Assembly: GCF_020096995.1 (NCBI RefSeq)
Contig: NZ_CP083692.1
Location: forward strand, 496,001 to 560,000
Reading direction: 5' to 3'
Source of the DNA: Leucobacter sp. Psy1
GTDB lineage: Bacteria; Actinomycetota; Actinomycetes; Actinomycetales; Microbacteriaceae
DNA: 64,000 nt
Shown: positions 1 to 8,438 of the stretch, piece by piece
Position numbering within the stretch: position 1 is the first letter of the stretch
Layout: the number at the start of each line of letters is the position of its first letter
Notes under the pieces: generated by a model
Told to the model about the DNA's origin: nothing
Database searches by the model: none
Seen by the model: only the letters and a program-made list of their open reading frames with translations
Translations under genes and position numbers: made by a program

Positions 1-1267
1 CACCGTGGTGGACCTCGACGGTGATGCTCCCGGCGCGCTCTGAGAGGTCGCCGAGCAGATACTCGAGCGGCTGCGGGATCCACGTGAGCGACATGCGTTC
101 CAGGAATGCTCGCACATCGCCGATCGGGAGACCCGCATCGAGCGCCCGCAGCAGTGAGCCATCGGAAAGCCGGAACGTGGAGGCGACGCCGAGCTGCTCG
201 ACCACGGCGAGCGCGAACAGCATCTCCTCGTCCTCGGGGGCGAGCGGGCCGGGTGCTACGACGCTGAGGTCCGGCTGCAGGTAGACGCCGGGAGCCTGGT
301 CGGGGAGTGCGGCCTCGACGGTCCCGAGCAGGTCCTCGGTGGGCGAGGCGTCGTCCCACAGTGCGGTCGCAGGCGCGGTGAGGAACCCATCGAGGGTGAG
401 CCCGAGCTGTTCGGCGGCCTCGGCGAACTCGCTCGCGGCCTCGAGCGTGCGGTCGGAACTGAGCGGGTACTCGTCGCGCAGCTTGCTGCCGACGGTTGCG
501 CGGACGTCCCCGCCGGCGAGTGCGACGACGCGGCGGAGCGCGGGCGTTACGGCCGCCACCCTCGCCGAGGCGAGGGTGATCCAGCGCGCAGCATGGGGGT
601 GGGCGAGCCACGCTCCCGCGCGCTCCGTCACCACGACCCGGCGCTCGGCGACATCGCGCTGACCGGTCACGGTGATGAGCCCCGCCAGTCGCAGCGTCGT
701 CAGGGTGCGCGCGGCGAGTTCGGGTTCCGATCTGGCCGCCTCCGCGAGGGCGCGTACGCTCGTCACGGCGACCTCGCCGCGACGGTTCGCTTTGCCAGGC
801 GCCTGGCGGAGTCCGCGGAGTATCGCGGCGGCGCGCTGCGTCTCGACGAGCGCAGGCGCATACCAGGCCGAGAGGTCTTCCCGTCGCTCCCGTATCGCGG
901 ACCCGGAGGCATCAGACGTTCCGGCTACCGCATCGTGCGCCGCGCGAGCGGAGGCGGCCTCGAGGGCCGCGGTCACTTCGGGGAGCGCCACGATCCCCGT
1001 CGCATCGATGCCGACTAGTCCCCACGACCTCAATGAGGCCGCGATGTCGGCGTCCGCGGACCCGAGGTCCCTGAGGCCGGCGAGGCTCGCGCGATCCTGG
1101 GCCTCGAGGGCGCGGGCGAGGGAGTCCTCGCGGAGCAGGTCCAGAGCGAGCGAGATGCTGTCGACCACCTGCGTCGGTGCGACCGGAGGGCGGCGCTCCA
1201 CCAGCCGCTCGAGCTCCGCGCGCTCCAGAGCGGCGATCGATGTGGCGAGTGCGAGCGTTCCGCTCAT
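1..1267 (-). CDS. Helicase-associated (XPB/Ssl2-like) domain protein, C-terminus cut by window edge
   Basis: Reads leftward from an ATG at 1267 and is still open at base 1, so about 422 N-terminal residues are present and the C-terminus is missing. The protein is rich in Ala, Leu and Glu, with a winged-helix-like middle region (ARTLTTLRLAGLITV near residue 200). The stretch LQPDLSVVAPGPLAPED at about residues 330-346 is typical of actinobacterial proteins annotated as helicase-associated or XPB/Ssl2-like (Rv0862c family). Known relatives usually lie beside an XPB-type DNA helicase, which would be left of this window. The molecular role is not established. The family call rests on motif recognition only. 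Confidence 0.75.
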   Translation of the reverse strand, partial: MSGTLALATSIAALERAELERLVERRPPVAPTQVVDSISLALDLLREDSLARALEAQDRASLAGLRDLGSADADIAASLRSWGLVGIDATGIVALPEVTAALEAASARAAHDAVAGTSDASGSAIRERREDLSAWYAPALVETQRAAAILRGLRQAPGKANRRGEVAVTSVRALAEAARSEPELAARTLTTLRLAGLITVTGQRDVAERRVVVTERAGAWLAHPHAARWITLASARVAAVTPALRRVVALAGGDVRATVGSKLRDEYPLSSDRTLEAASEFAEAAEQLGLTLDGFLTAPATALWDDASPTEDLLGTVEAALPDQAPGVYLQPDLSVVAPGPLAPEDEEMLFALAVVEQLGVASTFRLSDGSLLRALDAGLPIGDVRAFLERMSLTWIPQPLEYLLGDLSERAGSITVEVHHG

Positions 1268-1280
1268 GGTCGTCCCCGGA

Positions 1281-1556
1281 CTACCGTTGCCGGTTCCGGG
1301 CGTCCGACGCGTTCTCCTTGCCCCGACGCCGCATGCTGATGATGAGCAGCACGACCAGGAGCACGAACGCGACGGGGAGGCCGACGTAGGTCAGCGCGAC
1401 GAGTACCGGCCACACCCCTTCGGCCAGGAGGAAGCGATCATTCATGCCGACGATCAGCGTGACGAAGAAGCAGATCACGGCGACGCCGATGATCGTCAGC
1501 GTCGCCAACGCGAGCACGCGTTCGAGGCGTGACGGGGTGTTCGGATCTCGGGACAT
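1281..1556 (-). CDS. Small two-helix membrane protein
   Basis: A 91-residue protein with two hydrophobic helices at about residues 14-36 and 48-74, and a basic C-terminal tail (MRRRGKENASDARNRQR). I do not recognise a family. The open frame extends upstream to 1691, but that part runs into the csp region. I chose the ATG at 1556 because a TAGACT -10 box lies seven bases before it, as expected for a leaderless transcript. It lies 13 bp upstream of the helicase-associated gene on the same strand, so the two are probably co-transcribed. Confidence 0.6.
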   Translation of the reverse strand: MSRDPNTPSRLERVLALATLTIIGVAVICFFVTLIVGMNDRFLLAEGVWPVLVALTYVGLPVAFVLLVVLLIISMRRRGKENASDARNRQR

Positions 1557-1563
1557 CCTGCAC

Positions 1564-1569
1564 AGTCTA
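1564..1569 (-). promoter_or_regulatory. -10 box TAGACT, leaderless start of the small membrane protein
   Basis: TAGACT on the minus strand ends eight bases before the ATG at 1556, which would place the transcript start at or next to the start codon. No clear -35 box is visible. Confidence 0.45.
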
Positions 1570-1588
1570 TCGCGGTCCGCTCCCGCGA

Positions 1589-1594
1589 TAGAGT
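1589..1594 (+). promoter_or_regulatory. Probable -10 box TAGAGT of the cold-shock gene
   Basis: TAGAGT lies 84 bases upstream of the csp ATG, leaving a leader of roughly 75-80 nt. A long leader is common for cold-shock genes. No good -35 box is visible. Confidence 0.35.
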
Positions 1595-1677
1595 GGGGGC
1601 CGGGTGGGGCGCGCACTGCGGACCACGAAGAGCGAGAGCGGAGCCCGCCCGGGCTGCGCAGCGGAAAGGGACGAGGC

Positions 1678-2055
1678 ATGCCGAACGGCAAGGTCAGGTT
1701 CTACGACGAGGACAAGGGTTTCGGTTTCATCCAGGGCGATGACGGGCAGCAGGTGTACCTGCACGCCTCGGTGATCCCCGAGGGTACTGAGGTGCACTCC
1801 GGATCGCGCCTCGAGTACAGCGTCGGTGAGGGGCGCCGGGGTCCGCAAGCCCTGTCGGTGCGGGTGCTCGACGCCCCCAGGCTCGCGAAACGCTCGAGGA
1901 AGTCGGCAGACGAGATGGCGGTCATCATCGAGGATCTCGTGAAGCTGCTCGACGGGATGGGGACGCGCCTGCAGCACGGCCAGTACCCGGAGCGCGCGCA
2001 GTCGCGGAAGATCGCTACAATGCTGCGCAAGGTTGCGGACGACTTCGATGTCTGA
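1678..2055 (+). CDS. Cold-shock domain protein with C-terminal helical extension
   Basis: A 125-residue protein. The first ~65 residues form a cold-shock (OB-fold) domain with both RNA-binding motifs visible: RNP1 KGFGFI and RNP2 VYLHAS. Such domains bind single-stranded RNA or DNA and act as RNA chaperones. The remaining ~55 residues are a predicted helical extension (from ADEMAVIIEDLVKLLDG onwards), so it is longer than the 67-70 residue classical Csp proteins, as is usual for this actinobacterial subgroup. The start was set at the ATG after a purine-rich GGAAAGGGACGAGG stretch. The stop overlaps the start of the DUF3027 gene, implying translational coupling. Confidence 0.9.
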   Translation: MPNGKVRFYDEDKGFGFIQGDDGQQVYLHASVIPEGTEVHSGSRLEYSVGEGRRGPQALSVRVLDAPRLAKRSRKSADEMAVIIEDLVKLLDGMGTRLQHGQYPERAQSRKIATMLRKVADDFDV

Positions 2056-2581
2056 GTCAGACGCCGCCGCCCGGGCCGATACAGCAGCCACGGCGGAGGG
2101 AACCGACACGGTGATCACCGAGGATCCGGCGCTGCTCGGTGCGTACGAACAGGCGAGGGCCGCTATCGCCGAGGTCACGGATCCCGCCGACATCGGCGCG
2201 CCCGCGGGGGCGGAGATGTCGGAGCCGCGCGTCGCGACGCTCTACTTCGAGTGCCGCCTGCTCGGCTACCCTGGGTGGCGCTGGGCGGCATCGCTCACCC
2301 GCGTCGACGAGGACTCCCCGATCACGGTGCTGGAGGTCGAACTGCTTCCGGGCGAGGGCGCCGTGGTCGCTCCCGAGTGGGTGCCCTGGTCCGAGCGCCT
2401 CGCCCAGTTCCGCGACGCGCAGTCGCAGGAATCCTCCGATGACGAGACCGACGACGCCGACGAAGACACCGACGAGTTCGACGGTGTCGAGGATGACATC
2501 GATGGCGTCGACATCGACGAGCTCGATGACGATGGGTCCGAGAGCGACGACACCGAGAGTGACGCTCGCGAGGAGGCCTGA
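2048..2581 (+). CDS. DUF3027 family protein with acidic C-terminal tail
   Basis: A 177-residue protein whose ATG lies inside the last codons of csp (8-nt overlap). The conserved DUF3027 core is visible, including LLGYPGWRWAASL and LLPGEGAVVAPEWVPWSERL. From about residue 128 onward the protein is an almost uninterrupted Asp/Glu/Ser stretch of about 50 residues, probably disordered. The function of DUF3027 is unknown. Its coupling to csp and closeness to serC match the arrangement around Rv0883c-Rv0884c in mycobacteria, as I recall it. The tail could bind basic partners, but that is inference. Confidence 0.8.
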   Translation: MSESDAAARADTAATAEGTDTVITEDPALLGAYEQARAAIAEVTDPADIGAPAGAEMSEPRVATLYFECRLLGYPGWRWAASLTRVDEDSPITVLEVELLPGEGAVVAPEWVPWSERLAQFRDAQSQESSDDETDDADEDTDEFDGVEDDIDGVDIDELDDDGSESDDTESDAREEA

Positions 2582-2587
2582 CCCATC

Positions 2588-2621
2588 CGGTGGGGGCCTG
2601 CATCGCTGCAGGCTCCCACCG
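2588..2621. terminator. Bidirectional hairpin terminator between DUF3027 and serC
   Basis: A 15-bp stem (CGGTGGGGGCCTGCA pairing with TGCAGGCTCCCACCG, one G-U pair) with a 4-nt loop, between two convergent genes. There is no strong U-tract. Confidence 0.7.
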
Positions 2622-2633
2622 AGAGCGCTCCGG

Positions 2634-3752
2634 TCAGACGATGCGCTCGAGCACGTAGTCGATGCTGCGGGTGAGCGCACGCACATCGTCGGGATCGATC
2701 GCCGTGAAGGTCGCGATCCTGAGCTGATTGCGCCCGAGCTTCCGGTACGGCTCGGTGTCGACGACTCCGTTGGCGCGGAGCACGCGTGAGATCTGCGACG
2801 CGTCCACGCTCTCGTCGAAATCGATGGTCACGACGACCTGCGAGCGGTCCTCGGGCTTCGCCGCGAACGGGGTGGCCACGGAACTGCGCTCGGCCCAGGT
2901 GTAGAGGACCCCTGAGGACTCCGCCGTCCGTGATGCCGCCCACGGCAGCCCGCCGTTCTCGTTCATCCAGCGCACCTGCTCGTCCATCATGGCGACGGTC
3001 GCGAGGGCAGGAGTGTTGAGCGTCTGGTTCTTCCGGGAGTTCTCGATCGCGCCCGACAGGTTCAGCACCTCGGGAATGTATCGTCCGGATGCAGTGACCC
3101 GCTCGATGCGCTCGATCGCGGCGGGGGAGACGAGTGCGAACCACAGGCCCCCGTCCGATGCGAAGTTCTTCTGCGGAGAGAAGTAGTAGACGTCGACTTC
3201 GTTCGCGTCGAAGTCGATCCCTCCGGCACCGCTCGTGGCATCGACCACCGTCAGCGCCCCGTCGTCTCCGTGCACTCGCCGCACGGGGGCCATGACGCCC
3301 GTGGAGGTCTCGTTCTGGGGGTAGGCGTACACGTCGACGCCTGAGACTGCTTCGGCGGTGGCGCGCGACCCGGCGTCCGCGGTGCGGATGTCGGGATCCT
3401 GGAGGAACGGTGCGGCCGCCGCGGCCTTCCCGAACTTGGCCCCGAACTCGCCGAACGAGAGGTGCTGACTGCGCGTCTCGATGAGTGAGTGCACCGCAGA
3501 GTCCCAGAAAGTGGTGGCGCCCCCGTTCGCGAGGAGGATCTCGTAGCCCTCAGGGGCGCGGAAGAGCTGCGCGAGCCCCTCACGGACGCTGCCGACGAGG
3601 TCCTTCACCGGTGCCTGACGGTGGGAGGTTCCGAGCACCGATCCCTGAACGGACTCGAGGAAGCGGAGCTGAGCGTCACGCACCTTCGATGGACCGCATC
3701 CGAATCGTCCATCGGAGGGGAGCAGGTCTGCAGGGATCACGATTTCGGCCAT
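2634..3752 (-). CDS. serC: Phosphoserine aminotransferase
   Basis: A 372-residue PLP enzyme that converts 3-phosphohydroxypyruvate and glutamate to phosphoserine and 2-oxoglutarate in serine biosynthesis. It matches the actinobacterial SerC type: LPSDGRFGCGPSKVR near the N-terminus, ANGGATTFWD at about 75-84, and the PLP-binding lysine in FSPQKNFASDG (K195). Length is normal. The start ATG at 3752 is preceded by a TAGGAT -10 box at the spacing expected for a leaderless message. It is convergent with the csp-DUF3027 pair and divergent from dtxR. Confidence 0.95.
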   Translation of the reverse strand: MAEIVIPADLLPSDGRFGCGPSKVRDAQLRFLESVQGSVLGTSHRQAPVKDLVGSVREGLAQLFRAPEGYEILLANGGATTFWDSAVHSLIETRSQHLSFGEFGAKFGKAAAAAPFLQDPDIRTADAGSRATAEAVSGVDVYAYPQNETSTGVMAPVRRVHGDDGALTVVDATSGAGGIDFDANEVDVYYFSPQKNFASDGGLWFALVSPAAIERIERVTASGRYIPEVLNLSGAIENSRKNQTLNTPALATVAMMDEQVRWMNENGGLPWAASRTAESSGVLYTWAERSSVATPFAAKPEDRSQVVVTIDFDESVDASQISRVLRANGVVDTEPYRKLGRNQLRIATFTAIDPDDVRALTRSIDYVLERIV

Positions 3753-3758
3753 GCACCG

Positions 3759-3764
3759 ATCCTA
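3759..3764 (-). promoter_or_regulatory. -10 box TAGGAT, leaderless start of serC
   Basis: TAGGAT on the minus strand with six bases between it and the ATG at 3752. The predicted transcript start coincides with the start codon. Confidence 0.5.
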
Positions 3765-3818
3765 GACCCGGGAGAACCGGGGGTCCGGCGCACCCGGCAT
3801 TTGCCCGGGTGCGCGTGG

Positions 3819-3839
3819 CATACACTCGTGCCATACACT
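3819..3839 (+). promoter_or_regulatory. Promoter region of dtxR with duplicated CATACACT
   Basis: CATACACT occurs twice 13 bp apart (3819-3826 and 3832-3839). Each copy contains a TACACT -10-like hexamer. Just upstream, CGCACCCGG and CCGGGTGCG can form a 9-bp hairpin. Which copy is used cannot be told from sequence. Confidence 0.4.
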
Positions 3840-3868
3840 GGTCGCGGAAAGCGCATGGAGGTGGCGAG

Positions 3869-4561
3869 TTGACGGATCTGATCGACACGACGGAGATGTA
3901 CCTGCGCACGATCCTGGAACTCGAGGAAGAGGGGATCGTGCCGTTGCGCGCGCGCATCTCCGAGCGTCTCGGCCATTCCGGGCCCACCGTGTCCCAGACC
4001 GTCGGCCGCATGGAGCGGGACGGCCTCGTCGTCGTCACGGGTGATCGGCATCTCGAATTCACCCCCGAGGGGCGCGAGAAGGCCGTGCACGTCATGCGCA
4101 AGCATCGCATCGCAGAGCGTCTGCTCGCCGATGTCATCGGACTCGAGTGGGAGTACGTGCACGAGGAGGCGTGCCGCTGGGAGCACGTCATGAGCGAGCA
4201 GGTCGAGCGGAAGCTCCTTGAGATCCTCGACCACCCCACGGAGTCTCCCTACGGCAACCCGATCCCCGGTCTCGAAGAGCTCGGCGCGCGATCGGGTGCC
4301 TCGTTCCAGGTCGGTGTGGAGAACCTCTCGACGGTGCTCGACGGTGTCGGTGCGACCGTAACGGCGCGCGTCCGACGTCTCGCGGAGCCCGCGCAGTACG
4401 ATCCCGAGCTCCTGAAGCAGCTCGCGGACGCCCGGATCACCCCCGGCCAGATGGCCACCTTCGTGCGCGATGCCGACTCGGTGCGCATTCGCGTGGACGG
4501 AGACTCGGAGGAGTTCCTGCTCCCCATCGAGTTCATGCCCTACGTCTTCGTCTCGGAGTAG
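3869..4561 (+). CDS. dtxR: DtxR/IdeR-type iron-dependent repressor
   Basis: A 230-residue metalloregulator that represses iron-uptake genes when loaded with Fe(II). With the TTG at 3869 as residue 1, the metal ligands fall exactly on classical DtxR numbering: M10, C102, E105, H106 (primary site) and H79, E83, H98 (ancillary site). The N-terminal winged helix (GPTVSQTVGRMERDGLV) is followed by the dimerisation domain and a C-terminal SH3-like domain. TTG is preceded by GGAGGTGGCGAG. The upstream ATG opens only a six-codon frame. It is therefore an iron (IdeR/DtxR) type, not an MntR type. Confidence 0.92.
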   Translation: MTDLIDTTEMYLRTILELEEEGIVPLRARISERLGHSGPTVSQTVGRMERDGLVVVTGDRHLEFTPEGREKAVHVMRKHRIAERLLADVIGLEWEYVHEEACRWEHVMSEQVERKLLEILDHPTESPYGNPIPGLEELGARSGASFQVGVENLSTVLDGVGATVTARVRRLAEPAQYDPELLKQLADARITPGQMATFVRDADSVRIRVDGDSEEFLLPIEFMPYVFVSE

Positions 4562-5968
<1,407 letters not shown>

Positions 5969-6095
5969 CACCCCGCCGAGTTCTCCGACGAACGCGTAAT
6001 ATCTTGATGCCGAGCGATGAGTGTTGGAGATGTGGTGCGTGAAATTGGCGTGATTTCGCCGATTTCTCGGGTTCCTGAAGAACTTTCGCGGACAG

Positions 6096-6125
6096 TGTGA
6101 CAATTTCGTGATCTTCGGTTAGGCT
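6096..6125 (+). promoter_or_regulatory. Probable promoter of the NlpC/P60-like gene
   Basis: TGTGAC (6096-6101) and TAGGCT (6120-6125) are separated by 18 bases, upstream of the GTG at 6193. The leader would be about 60 nt. The upstream 5969-6095 region holds no gene that I can see. Confidence 0.4.
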
Positions 6126-6192
6126 GGTCCGAGTCGTGGTTCGCAAGGAACCTCATACGTCCACGTACGCACAACGTTAGGCAGATTCACTC

Positions 6193-6978
6193 GTGACCCA
6201 GAGCTCCGAACTCGTAGCGGCAACCGCCGCTCCCTCGGCACCCTCGAAGACCAAGCGATTCGCCCAGGTAGCAGGCGCTGCGGCACTGAGTGTCGGTCTC
6301 ATGGGAACCTTCGCGTTCCCCGCATACGCCACGTTCGACGACGCCGGCAACGGTCCCGACGGGCTCTCCCAGGCCGCCGAGTACGGCGCCCCTGTTGAGA
6401 ACGCCCAGTCGCTTACGGCGCCTGAGAGCAGCATCTCCGAGGTTGCTGAAGTTGCAGCCCCGTCCGCGATGAGCGATGACGTGTACACCGCCGAGCAGGA
6501 GAAGGCCAAGGCTGAAGCCGAGGCCAAGAAGAAGGCCGACGCCGAAGCGGCGAAGGAAGCCGAGGCCCTCGAGGCTCAGCAGGCATCCAGCTCTGACGAT
6601 GCTGCTTCCGCTTCGGAGCCCGCGGGCGAGGACATCCCCTCGGGTGAGGGCGCCGGCGCCATCGTGAGTGCCGCCAAGGCTCAGCTGGGCGTTGCTCAGG
6701 ACTGCACCGCGCTCGTCGAGAAGTCGCTCCGTGCGGCCGGCATTCCCGCCGGTGACCTCGGCACGCAGGTCGGCGAGTACACCGCCCTCGGTGGCAAGCA
6801 GGTCTCGACCGGCTCGATGGCCCCCGGCGACATCCTCGTCTGGCCGGGCGCGCACGTCGCCGTCTACATCGGCAACGGCCAGGCCGTCCACGGTGGCTGG
6901 AACGGCGGCACGACCGCCATCGGCCCGATCTCGGGTGGCACCATGGGTGGCGGCCCCGGCGCGGTCGTCCGCTTCTAA
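6193..6978 (+). CDS. Secreted NlpC/P60-like cell-wall hydrolase
   Basis: A 261-residue protein starting at a GTG. A basic N-terminus and hydrophobic core at about residues 24-45 end in AYA, fitting a signal peptide cleaved near residue 46. A Lys/Ala/Glu-rich helical linker lies at about 100-130. The C-terminal ~110 residues look like a compact NlpC/P60 peptidase: putative nucleophile C171 in AQDCTALVEKSL, and histidines at about H221 (GAHVAVYIGNG) and H233 (AVHGGW). Such enzymes cut peptidoglycan stem peptides. The domain is more divergent than typical NlpC/P60, so the activity is inferred. Confidence 0.75.
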   Translation: MTQSSELVAATAAPSAPSKTKRFAQVAGAAALSVGLMGTFAFPAYATFDDAGNGPDGLSQAAEYGAPVENAQSLTAPESSISEVAEVAAPSAMSDDVYTAEQEKAKAEAEAKKKADAEAAKEAEALEAQQASSSDDAASASEPAGEDIPSGEGAGAIVSAAKAQLGVAQDCTALVEKSLRAAGIPAGDLGTQVGEYTALGGKQVSTGSMAPGDILVWPGAHVAVYIGNGQAVHGGWNGGTTAIGPISGGTMGGGPGAVVRF

Positions 6979-6995
6979 ACGCTCCCAGTACTTCA

Positions 6996-7035
6996 GACTG
7001 AGGTCCGCTTCCCTTCGGGGAGGCGGGCTTCAGTC
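6996..7035 (+). terminator. Hairpin terminator after the NlpC/P60-like gene
   Basis: An 18-bp stem (6996-7013 with 7018-7035, three G-U pairs) closed by a TTCG tetraloop, 18 bp after the stop codon. Confidence 0.8.
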
Positions 7036-7053
7036 GTATGCGGGCCCCCGTCG

Positions 7054-7080
7054 TTGCCCGGGAGTGGGTTCTGCTAGCCT
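7054..7080 (+). promoter_or_regulatory. Probable promoter of tRNA-Arg(CCT)
   Basis: TTGCCC (7054-7059) and TAGCCT (7075-7080) with a short 15-base spacer, 37 bases before the mature tRNA. The -10 box is good but the spacing is tight. Confidence 0.4.
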
Positions 7081-7116
7081 GGATCACTGGTGCGACACAT
7101 GCGGTCGCGCCCGACC

Positions 7117-7189
7117 GCCCTGGTAGCTCAGTGGATAGAGCACTTCTCTCCTAAAGAAGGTGTCGGAGGTTCGATTCCTCTCCAGGGCA
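7117..7189 (+). tRNA. tRNA-Arg, anticodon CCT
   Basis: A 73-nt cloverleaf. The acceptor stem GCCCTGG pairs with CCAGGGC and the discriminator is A. The D-arm is GCTC/GAGC. The anticodon stem CTTCT/AGAAG encloses the loop CTCCTAA with anticodon CCT. The T-arm is GGAGG-TTCGATT-CCTCT. The 3' CCA is not encoded. It reads AGG codons. Its 3' end is duplicated downstream (see the attachment-site repeat). Confidence 0.96.
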
Positions 7190-7194
7190 CTCTG
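7178..7194 (+). repeat. Attachment-site-like repeat, copy 1 (tRNA 3' end)
   Basis: CTCTCCAGGGCACTCTG spans the last 12 bases of tRNA-Arg and five bases beyond it. It matches 16 of 17 bases with 7486-7502. A tRNA 3' end repeated downstream is the usual footprint of site-specific integration (attL/attR). Confidence 0.7.
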
Positions 7195-7412
7195 CGATGA
7201 GTCGCTGGTCTCGCCAGTAGTTGCGGGCGGCATCGATGAGGTGTGTGCGATGATATCGCCGGCGTAGAGGTGGGCCATGGCGGCCGTGTGCTCATCGATG
7301 AGGATGATGACGCGTTCGCCAAGTCGTCGTGAGTAGCCGTATTGGGTTGCGGCTTGGGTGACGGTGGGTTCGTGGGAGATGACTTTCAGAACAGCGACGC
7401 GTGCTCTCGACA
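7195..7412 (-). pseudogene. IS481-family transposase relic (internally deleted and frameshifted)
   Basis: On the minus strand, an HTH-like segment (LSRARVAVLKVISHEPTVTQ, then AATQYGYSRR) resembles the N-terminus of IS481 transposases. It is fused directly to LGERVIILIDEHTAAM...GDIIAHT, which resembles their C-terminus. A frameshift follows, and the other frame gives LIDAARNYWRDQRLIAE, a typical IS481 C-terminal end. The whole DDE core is missing. No terminal inverted repeats are visible. It lies entirely between the two copies of the tRNA 3' repeat, so it is probably the last remnant of a larger insertion. Confidence 0.65.
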
Positions 7413-7485
7413 GATTCGAGACTATGGCGGATGTCGCGACTCCTGAGCGACGAGTCAGTTGAGACGTATGTCATGAACTCAGACA

Positions 7486-7502
7486 CTCTCCGGGGCACTC
7501 TG
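7486..7502 (+). repeat. Attachment-site-like repeat, copy 2
   Basis: CTCTCCGGGGCACTCTG, a 16/17 match to the tRNA-Arg 3' end at 7178-7194 and 308 bp from it. Together they bracket the transposase relic. Confidence 0.65.
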
Positions 7503-7655
7503 TCCTGTCGGCACAGGAAATTCACCCGCGCACATCGTATGAAGCGAACATTTCGTGTGTGCACGCGAATATTGTGTGCCCTGGTGCCAGACTGTCCGGG
7601 TGTCCAGTCGCGGCCGTTGGGTGACCGGGTGCGCGACTCAAGACCGCAGTGGGTG
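7503..7655. other. Non-coding stretch between att-like repeat and TetR gene
   Basis: I see no convincing gene here. The only structure is a small hairpin at 7503-7518 (TCCTGT-cggc-ACAGGA). Part may be leftover of the lost insertion. Confidence 0.4.
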
Positions 7656-8252
7656 TTACGCAGCGGCGCCGGTGATCTGGCGGTAGGCGACCGCCGCTGA
7701 GCGCGCAGGGTACTCCTGATCGAACTTGCCGCCCGTCGGGAGCAGTGTCCTGGCGAGTATCGGCCCCACGAGAAGGTCCCTGATCTCGTCGATGTCGATG
7801 GTGAGCTCGGAGGAGACTTCGCCGCGCACCGTCGCGCGCTCGACGGCGAGACGGATCGCTTCACGCCTGGGGTCGAGGAATCGGTCGCGGTAGAGATCTC
7901 GCACCTGATCGTCGGTGCGCATCGCTTCGAGGAGTCCGGCGAGGTTATTCCGCATGAGCTTCGACGACAGCACCTTCACGTCGGCGCGCTGCATCTCGAT
8001 CAGATCGTCGAGCAGTGACCCGGTGTCGACATCGGCGACGTCTCCGAACTTCGCTGCGAGCACCTCGTAGGCGAGGTGCGAGGCGCCGGTGAATCGTCGA
8101 TAGAACGTGGCGCGAGTGGTTCCTGCTTCGCGGACCAGGTTGTCCACCGTGAGATTCGAGTAACCGCCGCGCTCCATGGCGCGCTCCGCGGCTTCGAGAA
8201 GATCAGTCGTGATCTCGGTGGAGAACGGTCTCCCCGGCTGTCGCTTCGCCAT
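7656..8252 (-). CDS. TetR/AcrR family transcriptional regulator
   Basis: A 198-residue regulator. The N-terminal HTH is clear (GGYSNLTVDNLVREAG, then TTRATFYRRFTGASHLAYEV, about residues 30-65). The C-terminal ligand-binding domain is not assignable. I chose the ATG at 8252 because AAAGGAG lies eight bases upstream. An in-frame extension of 11 codons to 8285 is possible but has no such signal. It is divergent from the NfeD/flotillin operon. Neighbouring dyads could be its operator, but the target is not known. Confidence 0.85.
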   Translation of the reverse strand: MAKRQPGRPFSTEITTDLLEAAERAMERGGYSNLTVDNLVREAGTTRATFYRRFTGASHLAYEVLAAKFGDVADVDTGSLLDDLIEMQRADVKVLSSKLMRNNLAGLLEAMRTDDQVRDLYRDRFLDPRREAIRLAVERATVRGEVSSELTIDIDEIRDLLVGPILARTLLPTGGKFDQEYPARSAAVAYRQITGAAA

Positions 8253-8324
8253 CTTCGCCACTCCTTTGACAAGTACTGAGCCCACCCGAAACCTACACTA
8301 GTTGTCTTACGGGCAATCGATACA

Positions 8325-8349
8325 GTGACGTTGCTCACATTTTCGTCAC
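8325..8349. promoter_or_regulatory. Dyad in the TetR/NfeD intergenic region
   Basis: GTGACG and CGTCAC form a perfect inverted repeat separated by 13 bases, about 73 bp upstream of the tetR-type start and about 90 bp upstream of the NfeD-like start. It could be an operator. Nothing in the sequence assigns a regulator. Confidence 0.3.
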
Positions 8350-8408
8350 GTGTGTTTCTCTGAGTGGCGGAGGTGCTTGGTGCCTGCGGTCTCCGTGGGC
8401 CGGGCCGC

Positions 8409-8414
8409 TACACT
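8409..8414 (+). promoter_or_regulatory. Probable -10 box TACACT of the NfeD/flotillin/PH operon
   Basis: TACACT lies 24 bases before the GTG at 8439, leaving room for a short leader with the GGGGAG ribosome-binding site. Confidence 0.35.
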
Positions 8415-8438
8415 GGGGGCAGCGACGGGGAGAGCGGG

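Noticed and set aside
5969..6192. Possible c-di-AMP (ydaO-type) riboswitch before the NlpC/P60-like gene
   Set aside because: This riboswitch often precedes actinobacterial cell-wall hydrolase genes, but I could not find its conserved GGGGAACC or GGGTGAATC-type blocks here.
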